From Haliclona indistincta (taxonomy: Eukaryota; Porifera; Demospongiae; Haplosclerida; Chalinidae), in NCBI GenBank assembly GCA_964017065.1, contig OZ024788.1, positions 10,600,457 through 10,664,456 on the forward strand: DNA of 64,000 nucleotides, read 5' to 3'. Below the pieces are notes generated by a model. That model saw only the letters and a list, made by a program, of their open reading frames with translations. It was not told the origin of the DNA and did no database searches. Below are positions 48,601 to 60,130 of the stretch, piece by piece. A program made the position numbers and the translations under genes. Positions within the stretch are counted from its first letter, which is position 1. Each line of letters opens with the position of its first letter.

Positions 48601-49437
48601 TATGAGTACCAAATGGTACAGCTGACAATCCTCCTCCATGAGTCGCCCTATTATGTGATAATATCAAATGAGTAAAGGTTACTGTTGCTGAACGAAATCT
48701 CTCGTGTGATCGCAAATAAATACCTCCTCCTCCATCGGGGCCATTGTTGCAACACTTGGTCATGTTGGAGTGTGATAGCTCTAGTGTGTAGCTTGCATGA
48801 GTTGTCCCTTCGTACATTATGCCTACTCCACCGCCGTGACGATTTTCTGACATGTCACTGATGTTACACAATGCTGAATGATAGTAGGAGCAGTTGGTGA
48901 TTATAACATTGTCACAGTTATGAACAAATAGTCCATATCCTGTCATGTGTTGTATTGAATTCTTGACAAAAAGTATATTCTGAGCTGCGGAAAAGCGAAA
49001 TACCGAAGAAGTGCTATTTATTTCTCCACAGTTGACTACAGTAAGACCTTCAATGGTGATGTTATGATCGAGGTATCAAAGTAGAACCCTCCTCTCCCTC
49101 TGGTGCAGTTGATAATGACAGTAGACTGCATCACAGTCTCCTCAGCTCCTGCTACCGGCCATTGACCTTGTCCCTTCAGAGTCAGGTTGCGTACATTGCT
49201 GACATATACAGGATTCCCAGGCTCTCTGTCAAAGCTGTGCAGACCTTCCAAGAAGATAATGGTTGTGTTAGAGATAAAGTACTGCCCAGGTTGGGAGATA
49301 TAGTAGGAGAGGTTGTGACATATCTGGTGTGGAGGACATGGCAGCTCATCATCAACTGTGACGTAGTAGACATCAGTGGACATGAAACCAGTGAGAGGTG
49401 CCGCCAACAACAGCAACAAGACTGGTAGTGCAGCCAT
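45657..49437 (-). pseudogene. beta-helix ectodomain / multi-TM receptor-like gene with three disrupting lesions
   Basis: A signal peptide (MAALPVLLLLLAAPLTGFM) is followed by about 500 residues of right-handed beta-helix-like repeats with many N-glycosylation sites (IIINCTRG-type, SNNTAGDSVI, GNKAGEGGSDIYGA). A Cys-rich stalk comes next (CPIGFTQISEQCRCD, CSNWYLFLLP), then about seven membrane segments (SWLNLDLGIEVCLFNGLD, PALATLFLMSYTKIL, DAYGGPYKDKYRFWTG) and an acidic cytosolic tail (MDEDEEDRPPPG ... REPLLFEH). I recall this architecture as common in sponges, where parts are named outer-membrane-protein-like. Lesions: a net -1 frameshift near 49066-49072, an in-frame TAA at 47717-47719, and a 17-bp tandem duplication at 46582-46615 that shifts the frame. 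Everything else stays open in the expected frame over 3.8 kb without introns, so the damage is recent or partly sequencing error. Confidence 0.8.
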
Positions 49438-49610
49438 TATAGGAATTTGCTCTTTGACTACAGACTGATTTTTATGATGACTGGAATAATAAACATTAGC
49501 TGCAATTGTAAGAATGCACGATGAGGTATATACTTAGTCAGTGTAACGCATACTTGGGAAAATAACTAATGCTCTTTTTGTGTTTATCTAGAGCAGAGTA
49601 ATTCGATCAA
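49438..49610. other. intergenic region upstream of the beta-helix gene
   Basis: 173 bp between the beta-helix gene start (minus) and a possible tiny gene (plus). No clear motif is seen. Confidence 0.3.
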
Positions 49611-49821
49611 ATGCCTCTGTACTGGGTAGCGTGTGTCACAGTAGCAAGAGAATATTACGGCAGAGTCGGTGCATGTTGTAGACGCTCGCATGGTGAGTTC
49701 TCAAATGAGTGAAGTTTGCACTTTCAATAACAAAACAAGCTGATGATAGCATGTGCGTACTGTATGAAGTATTGAGCTATGCATGTTTACTTGCTCTTTA
49801 GGCGCCAGAGAAAATGACTGA
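49611..49821 (+). CDS. possible tiny two-exon gene, 33 aa
   Basis: Exon 49611-49692 and exon 49802-49821 are joined by an intron with strong consensus ends (CATG|GTGAGT, TTGCTCTTTAG|GC). The product starts MPLYWVACVTVAREYYGRVG and ends in GARENDstop, with an in-frame stop just upstream of the ATG. The good splice sites are the main support. I know no homolog. Confidence 0.25.
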
Positions 49822-49999
49822 AATTCTTTTGAAGCTTAATTATTTCTAAAACAAATTATATAGTGCAGTCACGACTGTATCTACAGCTCATCAAAATTGA
49901 CCATGGACTGTATAAAAATGTAATAAAACAGGTTGACTACGTACAATGCGTAAAATTACGACAAGAACACAACACCGAGGATTGTATGTATGGTATCAT

Positions 50000-52900
50000 T
50001 CATCCAGTGCATTCTTCTTCAACTTCCATCTTTTTCTTGTTGGCCGTCGGTGTTGAACACATTTTCTTGTGCTGCTTCCAGTGGTTCTGTTGACACTGTC
50101 TGTTGCAGTAGGCGACTTTACGGCACCTCGAACAGACGTGAATACGCTTAATCGACACTCCGCAACTCTCGCAAGTACGGAACTTGTCACGGGCTCTCGT
50201 ACGACGCTCTCCTTCTGAAGTGACAGATTTGGTATCGTCGACATTAGTGGTTAGCGTAGACGAAGCAGGCTGAGGGGACGCAATGGCTGCCTTAGGGGGG
50301 TCAGAGAGGTCTGGCTTCGGTGACTCGTTGCTTAAGTTTTCTTTATCATCTCCTTCAGCAGTGATAGTGGGCTTGGGCAAACTTTCTTCAACTTCATCGC
50401 CGTTCCTCTTTCGCTTATTCTTGCGTCTTTTTCTCCTCATCTCTGGATCAGCAGGGCCCAGTGCATCATCACCATCCTCTTCCTCTCCAGCAACAGCAAC
50501 ATCAACTAAAGACATAAGAATGACAACAGATCATGTACACAAGCACACACAACCATCTGACAATCAAAACATACTTGAACAACACAGTGACATAGTGTTA
50601 GACAATGTTAACATTTTTGTGAGTCAGGCCATAAATACACATATGCACTAAATTTTTAGCTTGATAAAAAATATTGAAGCCAATACTAAAATTAGATTTA
50701 TAGACCTTTCTTACCTTGTTTATGTTCCACCTTGTCTACTGGATCAGATGCTTGGTTTGGCACAACACTCTCTTCCTTGTTAGTTGGCAGTTCACCAGTG
50801 GTGACCTTTGGCTCATCGGTAGTGACCTTTGGTTCATCGGTAGTGACCTTTGGTTCATCGGTAGTGACCTTTGGTTCATCGGTGGTGACCTTTGGTTCAT
50901 TGGTAGTGACCTTTGGTTCATCTGGCTTGTCAGGATCTGTTGCTGGCTTGATTGGTGCGTTGGTATCAAGATTGGTAGCTGATGAGGGGTGTGGTTCATC
51001 TGTCACATCGGTAACTTCAACTGCAAAGAAGAAAAAATATGAGAAATTTACAGCTGCAGCTGTCTATTTTGCGTATCCTCGACAACGCAAATGTGACAAA
51101 TTTTAACCGAATTCATAACCAATCAAAATGTTTTGACCACAAGTGGTACACACTTTTAAGTCATGTAAAAGCACAAAAACGTTTTCTTTTTTTACCTACT
51201 GGTTTGCTAAAACTATTATGTTTGACAGTATCTAGGGTATCGCTGAGACCATGTCTATGCTGTAGCACATGTCAAAATTTGTATGGGACTTCAGTACTGC
51301 ATTACTTACCTATGGGAAGAGGCATGTCTTTTCCTTCTACTTTGATCTTCTCAACTTCCTCTAGTTTCTTTAGCTCAGAGTCGCTCACTGAAGGTGGTGG
51401 TTTTCCGTCACGTTTCTTTAACTCTCTCAAGAACTTTCTCTGCTTCTTTTCCTCGTGTGCTGCCTCTCTCAAAATGTCTGCCATGCTGCAACGAATGACG
51501 ACGCACTTGTCCTTTGTGTGCAAACCCTTGATAGCTCCTAGATTCATGGTGTTGAAGAGAGCCGGGTCTCGTATGGCGACCATTCCGATCTCGATGTAGT
51601 TGTGAAAGATGTCCTTCTGTTTTTCTGTGACTTGACCAAGAGGGAGACCGAACAGCGCACTGATGATTTTCATGCACGCTGTAGTGGTCGGGATGTCCTC
51701 TGGTTTCTTGTGCTTGCCCTCAGCAATCACAGGCATAATGGGGATAGTGACGCCGTGCTGGTCCATCGCAAACAGCATGGGAGTCACAGAGAACTCTCCC
51801 TTGGGACCGCCCACCGGGATCTCGACCGCTATCTCCGAGTCTCTACTCGGGTCAAAGATATCTCCGGGCATGTCGTCAAAGTCGTCCTCTTTGAGCCCTT
51901 CTCTTTCCACTATGAAACATTGATCGAGGTAGTTCAGATATTGCTCTTGATTGCCGGGCTCAACATTATTTGTGATACAGCCTGCGGTGCCGGCCGATTC
52001 AGCCGTGGGGAGGAACATGGAATTTTTCTCATCAAATTTCGCTTTGACAATTTTCGAGATGACTCGGCAAGTGTGCAGTTCTTCTTCATCGAATTCACTT
52101 TCGTCGTCACTCTCTTCATCGTCGCTGGGGATTGCGGCAAGAACTTTCGGGTCAACCGACTCGGGGAGGGTATCAGGTATTGGGATAGACTCACGCAGTA
52201 CAAAGTCACTCTCTTCCTCTTCAAGTGGTATCTTGCCGCTGATAGTAGCCATTGCCGAGTCGTACGGTGACTGCTTTATAGCGAGGGTTGGATCAAAAGT
52301 GTACAGTCCGTCACGATCGACACGTGATTGCTTTTTTCGAATAGCAACTGTCTTGTCTGAGGACAAATTCAGCGGCTTGTTGTGGGGGAAGCGAAGATCA
52401 TCCAAGTCAACATCAGCCGAGATCTTGAGCTTTCTCATGATTTTTGTCAGATCGTACTCACTGTAACCAACTGTCTCTATCTTGAGAACAACCTTTTGAC
52501 CATCTTTCCAGGGAGGGTCTTTAGAAGCAGGGACTTCATGGCCATGATGACTAGACAGATGCTTTACCAAGGAGCTGCGGAATTCTCTACCAGTGACTAC
52601 TCTAGGTGCAACGTTGCAGCCAGGCCCTGTCTTCTCCATTTCGTGAGCACGGACGGCAAGATCGTATTCACTCGGTTCTTGAAAGTATGACAAACTCTTC
52701 TCACAATGATGCATGTTACGGCGGGGTATATTCCTGGGCGGGAGAGTGGGGCGAGTCCTTTTCAGGTCTTTATCAATTTTTGCAAGCTTGATTCTTTCAT
52801 CGTCTGTGAGGAATGCTTGAGGCTTTTTCTTTCCCATGCGAAGAGTGATGAAATCGCAATAATGGAAGAACCGGGGAAGCTCAAACAAGAGAAAAACTAC

Positions 52901-53809
52901 TGGTATCTTCTTTATGCCCACAGGGACGTTGAGCGAGAGGTAACGCTCTTTCAGAACAGCGTAAATGGAAGACTCGGCACGCATGAAGCTACGATGATCG
53001 TACAAGCGATGGAACTCATTGTATTGATCAACATGGCGCATAGCCATCCCCAGCCACAACATGAAGGAAGGCCGAGTGGGGTTGTCTATCAGCGACTCTT
53101 TCATGAGCTCAAGAAGGCTAGCTACTTTTGCACGATTGTCTCTGAAACTCATCGCCATCATCTGGTACATCTCCTTGTACTCCTCCGACGTGTCAGGATG
53201 GTGTGATGAGATGTGATCGGGATTAATCAACGTCTCTTCATGGAGACGCAAGAACTTCTTGTATCGGAGCTCCTTGTACTCGGACTTGCACCATTCTTCA
53301 CAGACACGTTTAGCCTTCTGCATCATGAAGCCAGATACCTCTATGTGCTTCTCTTTGCGCTTGGCTGGTTCTTCAATAGCAGCAATATGAAGCAGCTCCA
53401 TCAGGTCATGAAGAACCTCAAAGTGGGTGACCTTCTTGCAGTAGTACCGCACCTCCATTCCTTGTATTCGAAGCCGCTCGTCTGAAGGGACGTCAGCTGG
53501 ATCGTCACATGATGTGATCACATCAAATTTTCCACATCGAACACACTCGACCTCTTGCTTCCCTACAATAGTGGATTCAGTCACATACAGTTCAAGCTTC
53601 TTCTCGTTACGAGAAACCTTTCCAGAACCAAAGGCACCACAGAAACGACACTTTCGGGTCCCACCAAAGATCTTCTCAAGAAAAAAGTACGAAAAGTAAC
53701 TGCCATCTTTGTCCATGTCATCAAAAAGCAGTCGCTTCATGACATCATTCACCTGCTTCTGCTTGTTCAAGGATGTCATATCGTCAGATTTGACTGCTAC
53801 AGACGCCAT
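50000..53809 (-). CDS. MYND zinc-finger protein, about 1103 aa, three exons
   Basis: Exons 51310-53809, 50715-51020 and 50000-50505 join in phase (3312 nt). The N-terminal 800 residues are an unrecognised globular region. It has early CRFCGAFGSGK and CVRCGKFDVITSC pairs that look like a zinc ribbon, then YDHRSFMRAESSIYAVLKER, and an acidic segment PSDDEESDDESEFDEEEL. The second exon holds six copies of the heptapeptide DEPKVTT. The third has a basic cluster (RRKRRKNKRKRNG) and a C-terminal MYND finger, CESCGVSIKRIHVCSRC ... CQQNHWKQHKKMC. MYND fingers bind proline-rich peptides and often sit in transcription or chromatin regulators, so a nuclear role is inference. The start is 316 bp from the divergent MRPL45 start. 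Confidence 0.85.
50800..50926. repeat. in-frame 21-bp coding repeat (DEPKVTT x6) in the MYND gene
   Basis: The + strand unit GTAGTGACCTTTGGTTCATCG repeats six times. It stays in frame (7 codons) and has synonymous and N/D changes, so the copy number could vary between individuals. Confidence 0.93.
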
Positions 53810-54124
53810 CTCGACAGCTCCTCACCGAGAAAACCGTTCAGTCAAAGAAAGGCGTGGTTGAGAACTTGAATCAAAAACGCAGTTCTTTCCGCTTCAAAAA
53901 CTGTAAACAGCAGCGCTGGCTAAAGAGAAATTCGAGGATAAAGTTTGACCTATAGACTAACTCACAACTCACCAGGCAGCACTCAGCACTAGCTTAAACA
54001 ATGTCACTTCCAACCTATCTAGCTACCTCCTAATGATGCCGGAAATAACGAATCTAATTAACTGTAAATAGGCGTGGTCATCAAAAATAAAAATTGAACA
54101 CTATCCACGTGTTGTTGTGTGACC

Positions 54125-54820
54125 ATGTCGCTCGCCAGTCTGCTCAGAACCGCTCATCTTTCTCAGCGTCCCGGTATTCTCGAGTGCAGATGTCTACCCG
54201 CTGCTGTTGTTCGTGTTCCCGCTCGCGGTAAAACGAAATTTGGCGCCATCACGCGGGATCCATATCTGCATCTCAAGAAGAAGTTAGCCAACGCCAATGC
54301 ATTCAAATCACAGAAAATTCCTCTAATGAGCCGCGAGAGAAGAGAACGGGAGCTTATTTATCCCTACACTGTCTCAAGCGCAGGTGCGTAGTATATTACT
54401 CTGGTCACATGCTTGTTGATGACGTCACTATCTGTGCTCAGGCGAGTTGATAGTTTCTGACGTGCCATTGGAAAAGTTTGCCAAAGCTCCAATTTACTCA
54501 AAAGCAGTAAGTAAAGTGACAAAATTTGACATTGATAATCAGATAAATTTTGACTAGGGAAGACAGCAAAGATGGAAAGCGTTTAAATCGTTCTTGCAGA
54601 CAATTTACGGGTGAGACATTAATTTTAGGGCACAGAAAATCTCGTGTTGTAATCCATTTCTTATTTTCAGCGGTGCAATGATTCGTAGAAAACTAAGAAA
54701 AGTGGATCCGTTTAGACCGAGAGAATTTGGTCGATGGGCACAAGATACTTTCATAACAGTTAACCAAGCAATCACATTGTAAGACATGTAAAAGAAAATG
54801 AACGGTCAACTCACTTGCTT

Positions 54821-54889
<69 letters not shown>

Positions 54890-56450
54890 CTCCCTTCCTC
54901 CCTCCCTCCCTCCCTCCCTCCCTCCCTCCCTCCCTCTCTCTCTTGTAGAAAGAAAGACAAGACAACTCTCAGAAAGCTGACAACTGAGAATGCTTCTCTG
55001 GTAAGGTTGGGCAATGTAAAGGCTACCAAGCAACTACTTTATTCGCATTTTGCAGTCTTCCACTTTCTCTGATTTTAGTAGTGTTTGTCTTTTCACAGAG
55101 TCTTGACAGTGCCTTCAAGAACAAGCATGTGGTGTGGAAGTTCATAGAGACCATTGACAGACCTCGAGTGGTCAGTGCTCGTGTTGTTCCCTACCTTTCC
55201 AAGGACAACTTATTTGGACAAGTTGTAGTTCGAATGCACACCAAACAGGTGAGAGATAGTAGCTAGGGTACAAGGATTGTTGCTAGCTTGAGCATAGCTA
55301 TACCTTAATAGTGTTTCAATGAATTAGCTAACTTTGCGCAAGGTGCTAGACTGCTATGCAAGAGCATAATCTGACTAATCTAACCAAAATCATGAGATGC
55401 AGACATTTCTTGCCTGTGATGGTGAATACGTTGCTATACTGTATAATCTATCACGGTGTGCCCAAACTTAGTCTCATCCCCAGACCACTCCCCTTCCGCT
55501 GTGCTTGGAAGAGGGTCTTGTAAAACGAAGGCAAATTCCTGGTTCAATGACATAATTGTCACGCACGAAATCATGTGCAGAATAATTAGCTACCTGGTTA
55601 ACCTCATCCCCAGGCTCAGAGCCTGGGGACCAGGCTAGCTACCTGGTCTTCCATCAAAAGACACACCACTATAACTATGCTAGATTTACTGTTACGAAGC
55701 AAGTTGAAGATACTTGGTAGGACTAGTTAGCAAAGAGACGTCCCAGTGCCTGTGGGAAGAGAAATAACATGTTTCGCCCCGCTACGAAATTGATCACGGC
55801 TTCTTGCTGCTCAGCCGACAAACACGAATATCCGAGCTGTTCGGCGCTCTTCGATATCGATTCCATGATAGCACTCGCATGGGTAAGCCATGATCAATGC
55901 AAGTGGTGGTCGCGTGCAGGTCATGTGAATTTTTTTGCAATACTGCAATCTGATTGGTATTTTACAATTCTGAGAATGAAACGTCACGGAACCAGGAATT
56001 TGCCTTCGTTTTACCAGACCCTCTTCCAAGCACAGCGGAAGGGGAGTGGTCTGTGGACGAGACTAGCCCAAACTTGAATGTAGTCTATTGCACAGAATAA
56101 ATGTTTTCTTTTGTTTTGTTTATACAGGGTAAACGTGGTGTGTTTAGCCTTTGTGTGTGTGTTGGTTTTTTAAAGATGACTGATTACAAGCATTATTTTG
56201 TGTATTTTTTTAGATCATGGCAGTTCATGACTATGCTGGTCGGCTGGTGCAAGGTGACCCCAATGAACCGAGAAATGTGATTGACTACGTCGCGTTTGAG
56301 CGATATCTCACTCCTGAGAAGGGAAAATTGACTAAATCAAGTTGGCGCATCTGTGGCAAGCTGCCCCCTCAAGTTCCCTGGGAGGTGACAAAGAAGACTG
56401 CACTAAATCAGCCAGCACAGCATCCAGCTTTAACTGCTACCAGTAGCTAG
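54125..56450 (+). CDS. MRPL45: mitochondrial ribosomal protein L45 (mL45)
   Basis: Large-subunit mitoribosome protein with a Tim44-like fold at the peptide exit site, tethering the ribosome to the inner membrane. Exons are 54125-54383, 54442-54506, 54558-54610, 54671-54778, 54949-55000, 55099-55248 and 56214-56450. They sum to 924 nt (307 aa; human 306), all in phase. The N-terminus (MSLASLLRTAHLSQRPGILE) is a plausible mitochondrial presequence. Diagnostic stretches are VVWKFIETIDRPRVVSARVV, NLFGQVVVRMHTKQ, AVHDYAGRLVQG, VIDYVAFERYLT and SWRICGKLPP, matching human VRWSFVESLE..., VYGQITVRMHTRQ and SWRMHTKIVPP. Intron 4 holds a (CT)n/(CCCT)n tract and intron 6 a 595-bp inverted-repeat transposon. 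An AATAAA signal lies at about 56492, before the next gene 137 bp downstream. Confidence 0.93.
54825..54944. repeat. (CT)n and (CCCT)n microsatellite in MRPL45 intron 4
   Basis: About 30 CT dinucleotides followed by about 10 CCCT units. They form the polypyrimidine tract ahead of the acceptor CTCTTGTAG|A of exon 5. Confidence 0.96.
55470..56064. mobile_element. MITE with about 80-bp terminal inverted repeats in MRPL45 intron 6
   Basis: Ends AGTCTC...GAGACT, with arms of about 80 bp that match after reverse complementing (CAGACCACTCCCCTTCCGCT, GGCAAATTCCTGGTTC) with about ten differences. The flanks carry a 10-bp direct repeat GCCCAAACTT (55460-55469 and 56066-56075). Long TIRs with a 9-11 bp target duplication are typical of Mutator-like elements. 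It has no transposase. An internal hairpin CCCCAGGCTCAGAGCCTGGGG lies at about 55609-55630. Confidence 0.88.
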
Positions 56451-56587
56451 TAGTGCTAGATTGATTGACTTTGTGATTCTATGGTGTTTGAAAATAAAAG
56501 TCATCGCCCCAACCACGCCCTATACGAGTATACGAGTTTGTGCGCAAGTCCGTAATTTTAAGGGCTGGGCTGGATTTTGCAGAGTAT

Positions 56588-58153
56588 ATGGCTGAAGGAT
56601 TTGCTGTTAGTCTCGGAGGATACGAAAATGAGTTTGTGGATAGTGTTGGTGAAGATCTCTCGTGTTCAATATGCCTCCTCCCGTTCCGGGACCCTCACCT
56701 CGTCAGCTGCTGCGGTGCTAAGTTTTGTGAGCTGTGTATTGGTCGAGTGAAGGCTGTTAGTCAGCCGTGCCCGCTGTGTAAGCAGGAGTTCAACACGATG
56801 CTGGACCGAAAAGAGCAGCGTAAGGTAGTGTGATCCACTGCAGATTGCAACGAGTCAGGGTGTCACTCATATTAATCACAGGTACTAAATCTAAAGGTCT
56901 ACTGCTCTAAACACGAGGATGGTTGTCAGTGGGTGGGTGAGCTACGCCGTGTAGATTCTCACGAGAGAGAGGAGTGTGAATGGGCAATGGCGGAGTGCAG
57001 CTACCAATGTGGTGCTATCCTTCCTAGAAAAATGATGGCTAAACACCAACATGATGAATGCCAACAGCGACCTGTTTTAAAGTTAGAACGTATGATGAGG
57101 TCAATGGAAGAACGACACGCAAGTGAGATGAGAAAGATTGAAGAGAAAATTGAAACTGAAAGTAACAGACTTGAGCAAGAATTTGACATAAAACTTGCTA
57201 CTGAGAAGGAATGTCATCAAAATAAAGTTCGCAAACTGAAGGAGCAACACAAAAAAGAGTTGGCTACTGTGACCGATGAAGTAGAGATGATAAAGGTTTG
57301 GAATTCCATTCAAACCTCATACATTCATAATAATAAAAATCCTCCTCGGTTGCTTTTCATGCTGACCAGGCTATATATTTTGTAGCATGGCTGCAAACTA
57401 TTATGACATAACAATGGTTGTAACATGCCAAAGGGTTTGTTAAAAGCACAAACTCGTCATCACACCATACTTGTACCATGTCACTGTTATGTACCTTACA
57501 TGTACATGCAGGATGAACATTTTACTAAAATGGCAGACATAGAGAAGAGAGTTCATATGCTGGAGAAGTCAGTGGCTAAAGTAAAAGATATGGAGGAGGA
57601 GACAAGAGGTATGTACTATTATCAATAATGACCTTGCTACTACCATTGTGTTGTTGATATAGACATTCTCATCAGTTCCCATCCTCTACCAAGCTATACC
57701 GAGTTCACTATGGCCGATTATAAATCTCATAGAATATCTAAAAGTGACTGGATTAGTCCACCATTTTATAGTGGGCTGAGAGGATACAAAATGTGTCTAA
57801 AAGTGTTTGCCAATGGATGTGGTAGAGGTGCCGGCACACATCTGTCTGTTTTTGTGAATCTCATGAGGGGAGAAAATGACAGTACTTTGAATTGGCCGTT
57901 TCAAGGTGCAGTAACTGTACAGTTAATAAATCGCAAAACGGAGAGCTGTAAAGAAGTAATTGTGAACTTTGACCGAGCAGCAGTGCAAGAACATATATCA
58001 GACAGAGTTACATCAGGAGAAATAGCCATTGAAGGATGGGGTAGACAAAGATTCATGACTCATCATAGAGTAGAATCCTACATTGAGTACACTCTTGATA
58101 GTGATTGTTTGACGTTTAGAATAGTCAAAATAGTAGTAGAAGATGGTATGTAG
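56588..58153 (+). CDS. TRAF-like RING / TRAF-type zinc finger / coiled-coil / MATH protein
   Basis: Exons 56588-56824, 56882-57295, 57512-57608 and 57663-58153 join in phase to 1239 nt (412 aa). In order: a RING finger (CSICLLPFRDPHLVSCC-x-x-x-FCELCIGRV ... CPLCKQEF, residues about 27-68); TRAF-type zinc fingers (CSKHEDGCQWVGELR, CEWAMAECSYQCG, about 80-145); a long coiled coil rich in E/K/R (MRSMEERHASEMRKIEEKIE, about 150-240); and a C-terminal MATH/TRAF-C domain (WISPPFYSGLRGYKMCLKVF, GTHLSVFVNLMRGENDSTLN, about 255-410). This is the layout of TRAF signalling adaptors and E3 ligases that act below TNF/Toll-type receptors. The exact orthology is not resolved. The ATG chosen follows MRPL45 by 137 bp and precedes the RING directly; no alternative is needed. 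Confidence 0.9.
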
Positions 58154-58350
58154 CTTTCATCATTGCATGTAATTCATTATAATGAGCAATGAGTGCAGTG
58201 GTTATTACAATTATCCTTACTGCTCAGCAGTGATATACACTGTAATGGTCTAGCACCTTGCTAAATCACAAAAATGCAGTTTTAGAAGCAAGCTAGTGTA
58301 GAAGAGAAGACTATATACATCACCATGTCACCTAGCTAGTCTAGCTCAGT

Positions 58351-59674
58351 ATGGCTGGAGCCTCCCCACTCTCTAAAATTGGATCAAAAGTGCGTTATAG
58401 TGCTGGGGGTTTGCTGGTCTTCTCGCTTCCCTGCTGCGTGCTTCAGGCATTCCTGCCAGAACAGTCACTAACTATGGAAGCCACCATGATCGAGGTCTAA
58501 CAAATAATTGTAAAGCAGTTTTGAGACAATATGACAATTTAAAGCAAAATGACGAGAGTATTTGGAACTTTCATGTCTGGAGTGAGGCATGGCTTGCACG
58601 TCCCGATTTAGGACAACCTGCCAACTGGAATGCACTAGATGCTACTCCTCAAGAACCATCACCATTAACACCAAATAGTCCATATCAATCTGGACCAGCA
58701 TATGTCCCAAACATAAAAGCAAATCGAAGGACTGCAAAATATGACACTTTATTCATTTTGGCAGAAGTGAATGCAGTGCAGAAGTGCCCAATAACTGGCA
58801 GAATTCTACCTGGAAGTATTGGACTTGCTGTGGTGACAAAGAGACCAGGAATGAATCGTAATGTATATGACTACAAAAACGCGGAATTCATCACAAATAG
58901 TTATAAACTTTCATCCAGTCTTTGGGTAAAAGAGCTTCTGAAGACGACAATCCAGTTCTTCCTCCACCTTACATTGGCTGTGAAAGAGATGGAGGAATGC
59001 GACTTAACATAACACCTCCAAGCCCTAGAGCTGGTGAGAGCTTCGTACTAACAATCACAGGTGGAAATGTTTCTGCCGAAAACACTGTCATTCGAGTGGA
59101 ACTTAGGAACTACATGGGAGAATCCCTTGAAGTTATGAATAGTATCACTGGTGTGAAGCAACTCAATGTAACAGAAATGAGCTATTTAGCATATCTTCGT
59201 AATTCTAGCATCTTGCTCTACACAGTAGGCGAATACAATAGTTCAGGTGAATTTGTGTTTCACGATTCTTTACGTGTTAGACTATTATACGACCCGATAA
59301 GTGTGGAAGCCGTTCGAGATCCTAACTCAACAAACATCACCCTCACACTGACTTACACTAATCCCCTCTCCGTACTCTTGACAGGTGTTGTAGTGAGTGT
59401 GGCTAGTCCTGATAACAGTTACGTTTCAGTGCAAGAAGGTGATATTTCAGCAAGAGCTACTTACACTACAACTGTCAAAGTAGACTGCGGAGATGAAGAG
59501 AGCGACGTAATGATACCAATTTCACTCGATTCCGATGTTACCCAGAGTGCCTATGGTACTGGATGGGTTAATTGTGACAGTTCAATGCCTAGTGGTAGCA
59601 GCATGCCGCACGCCATGACCATAATGCAGATAATGCTTATTTCTCTGCTTGTGCTGATGTTTGCCTTTATATAG
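58351..59674 (+). pseudogene. truncated transglutaminase with C-terminal GPI-like tail, two frameshifts
   Basis: Transglutaminase core: CWGFAGLLASLLRASGIPAR (active-site Cys at about 58395), TVTNYGSHHD, SIWNFHVWSEAWLARPDL (catalytic His) and NALDATPQEPSP (catalytic Asp), so the Cys-His-Asp triad is present. The beta-barrel domains follow (NITPPSPRAGESFVLTITGG, TLTYTNPLSVLLTGVVVSV). The end is a Ser/Gly-rich stretch and a hydrophobic tail (HAMTIMQIMLISLLVLMFAF), typical of a GPI-anchor signal. The N-terminal beta-sandwich and first part of the core are missing. Just before the active Cys the expected Tyr-Gly-Gln-Cys is broken by a net loss of about 4 nt, and a 1-nt shift lies near 58915. This is probably a pseudogene, or a gene hit by sequence errors plus a missing 5' part. 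Confidence 0.75.
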
Positions 59675-60130
59675 GAACCTTTGCTTCAATTATTTGGTAT
59701 TGATTACTAGCCGCTGCATGTAGTTAGTGCTAGATAGTAATGTAGTTAGCGCTGGACAGGACCGTTCTTGTTTAATCTGTGTAACTATTTTGTTAATGAT
59801 GTGTACAGTAGAATGTGTTTGACCTTGTGCTTGTATTTTCTAAGCTATTATATAAACGAAGAGAAAGGCTAACATTGGGCAGCAATTATTTTCAATCAAA
59901 GGTCAGGGAACGAGGCTGGGCAGCAATACTTATTACTTTAGTCAGTCTAGTGCAGTTACAAATCAACAGAGCTATGCTATATGACCATCCACTACATCAC
60001 ATTCATTCATGATGTTAAAATGATCATGCTTTACTGATCACTGTATAGCAGATAATTTTCAACAGCCAAATATTTCGTATAATGAACTTACATGTAGGCT
60101 TTTGATATATAAACCTAGTATGTTTTTAAG
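59675..60130. other. intergenic, with a degenerate copy of part of the fibrinogen-domain exon
   Basis: About 59935-60025 (AGTCAGTCTAGT, AATCAACAGAGC, TATGACCATCCA, TACATCACA) resembles 60612-60740, in the same orientation, with large gaps. The rest is AT-rich and unremarkable. Confidence 0.6.

Noticed and set aside
51302..53206. Several 100-220 codon ORFs on the + strand
   Set aside because: They are shadows of the long coding exon of the MYND gene on the minus strand.
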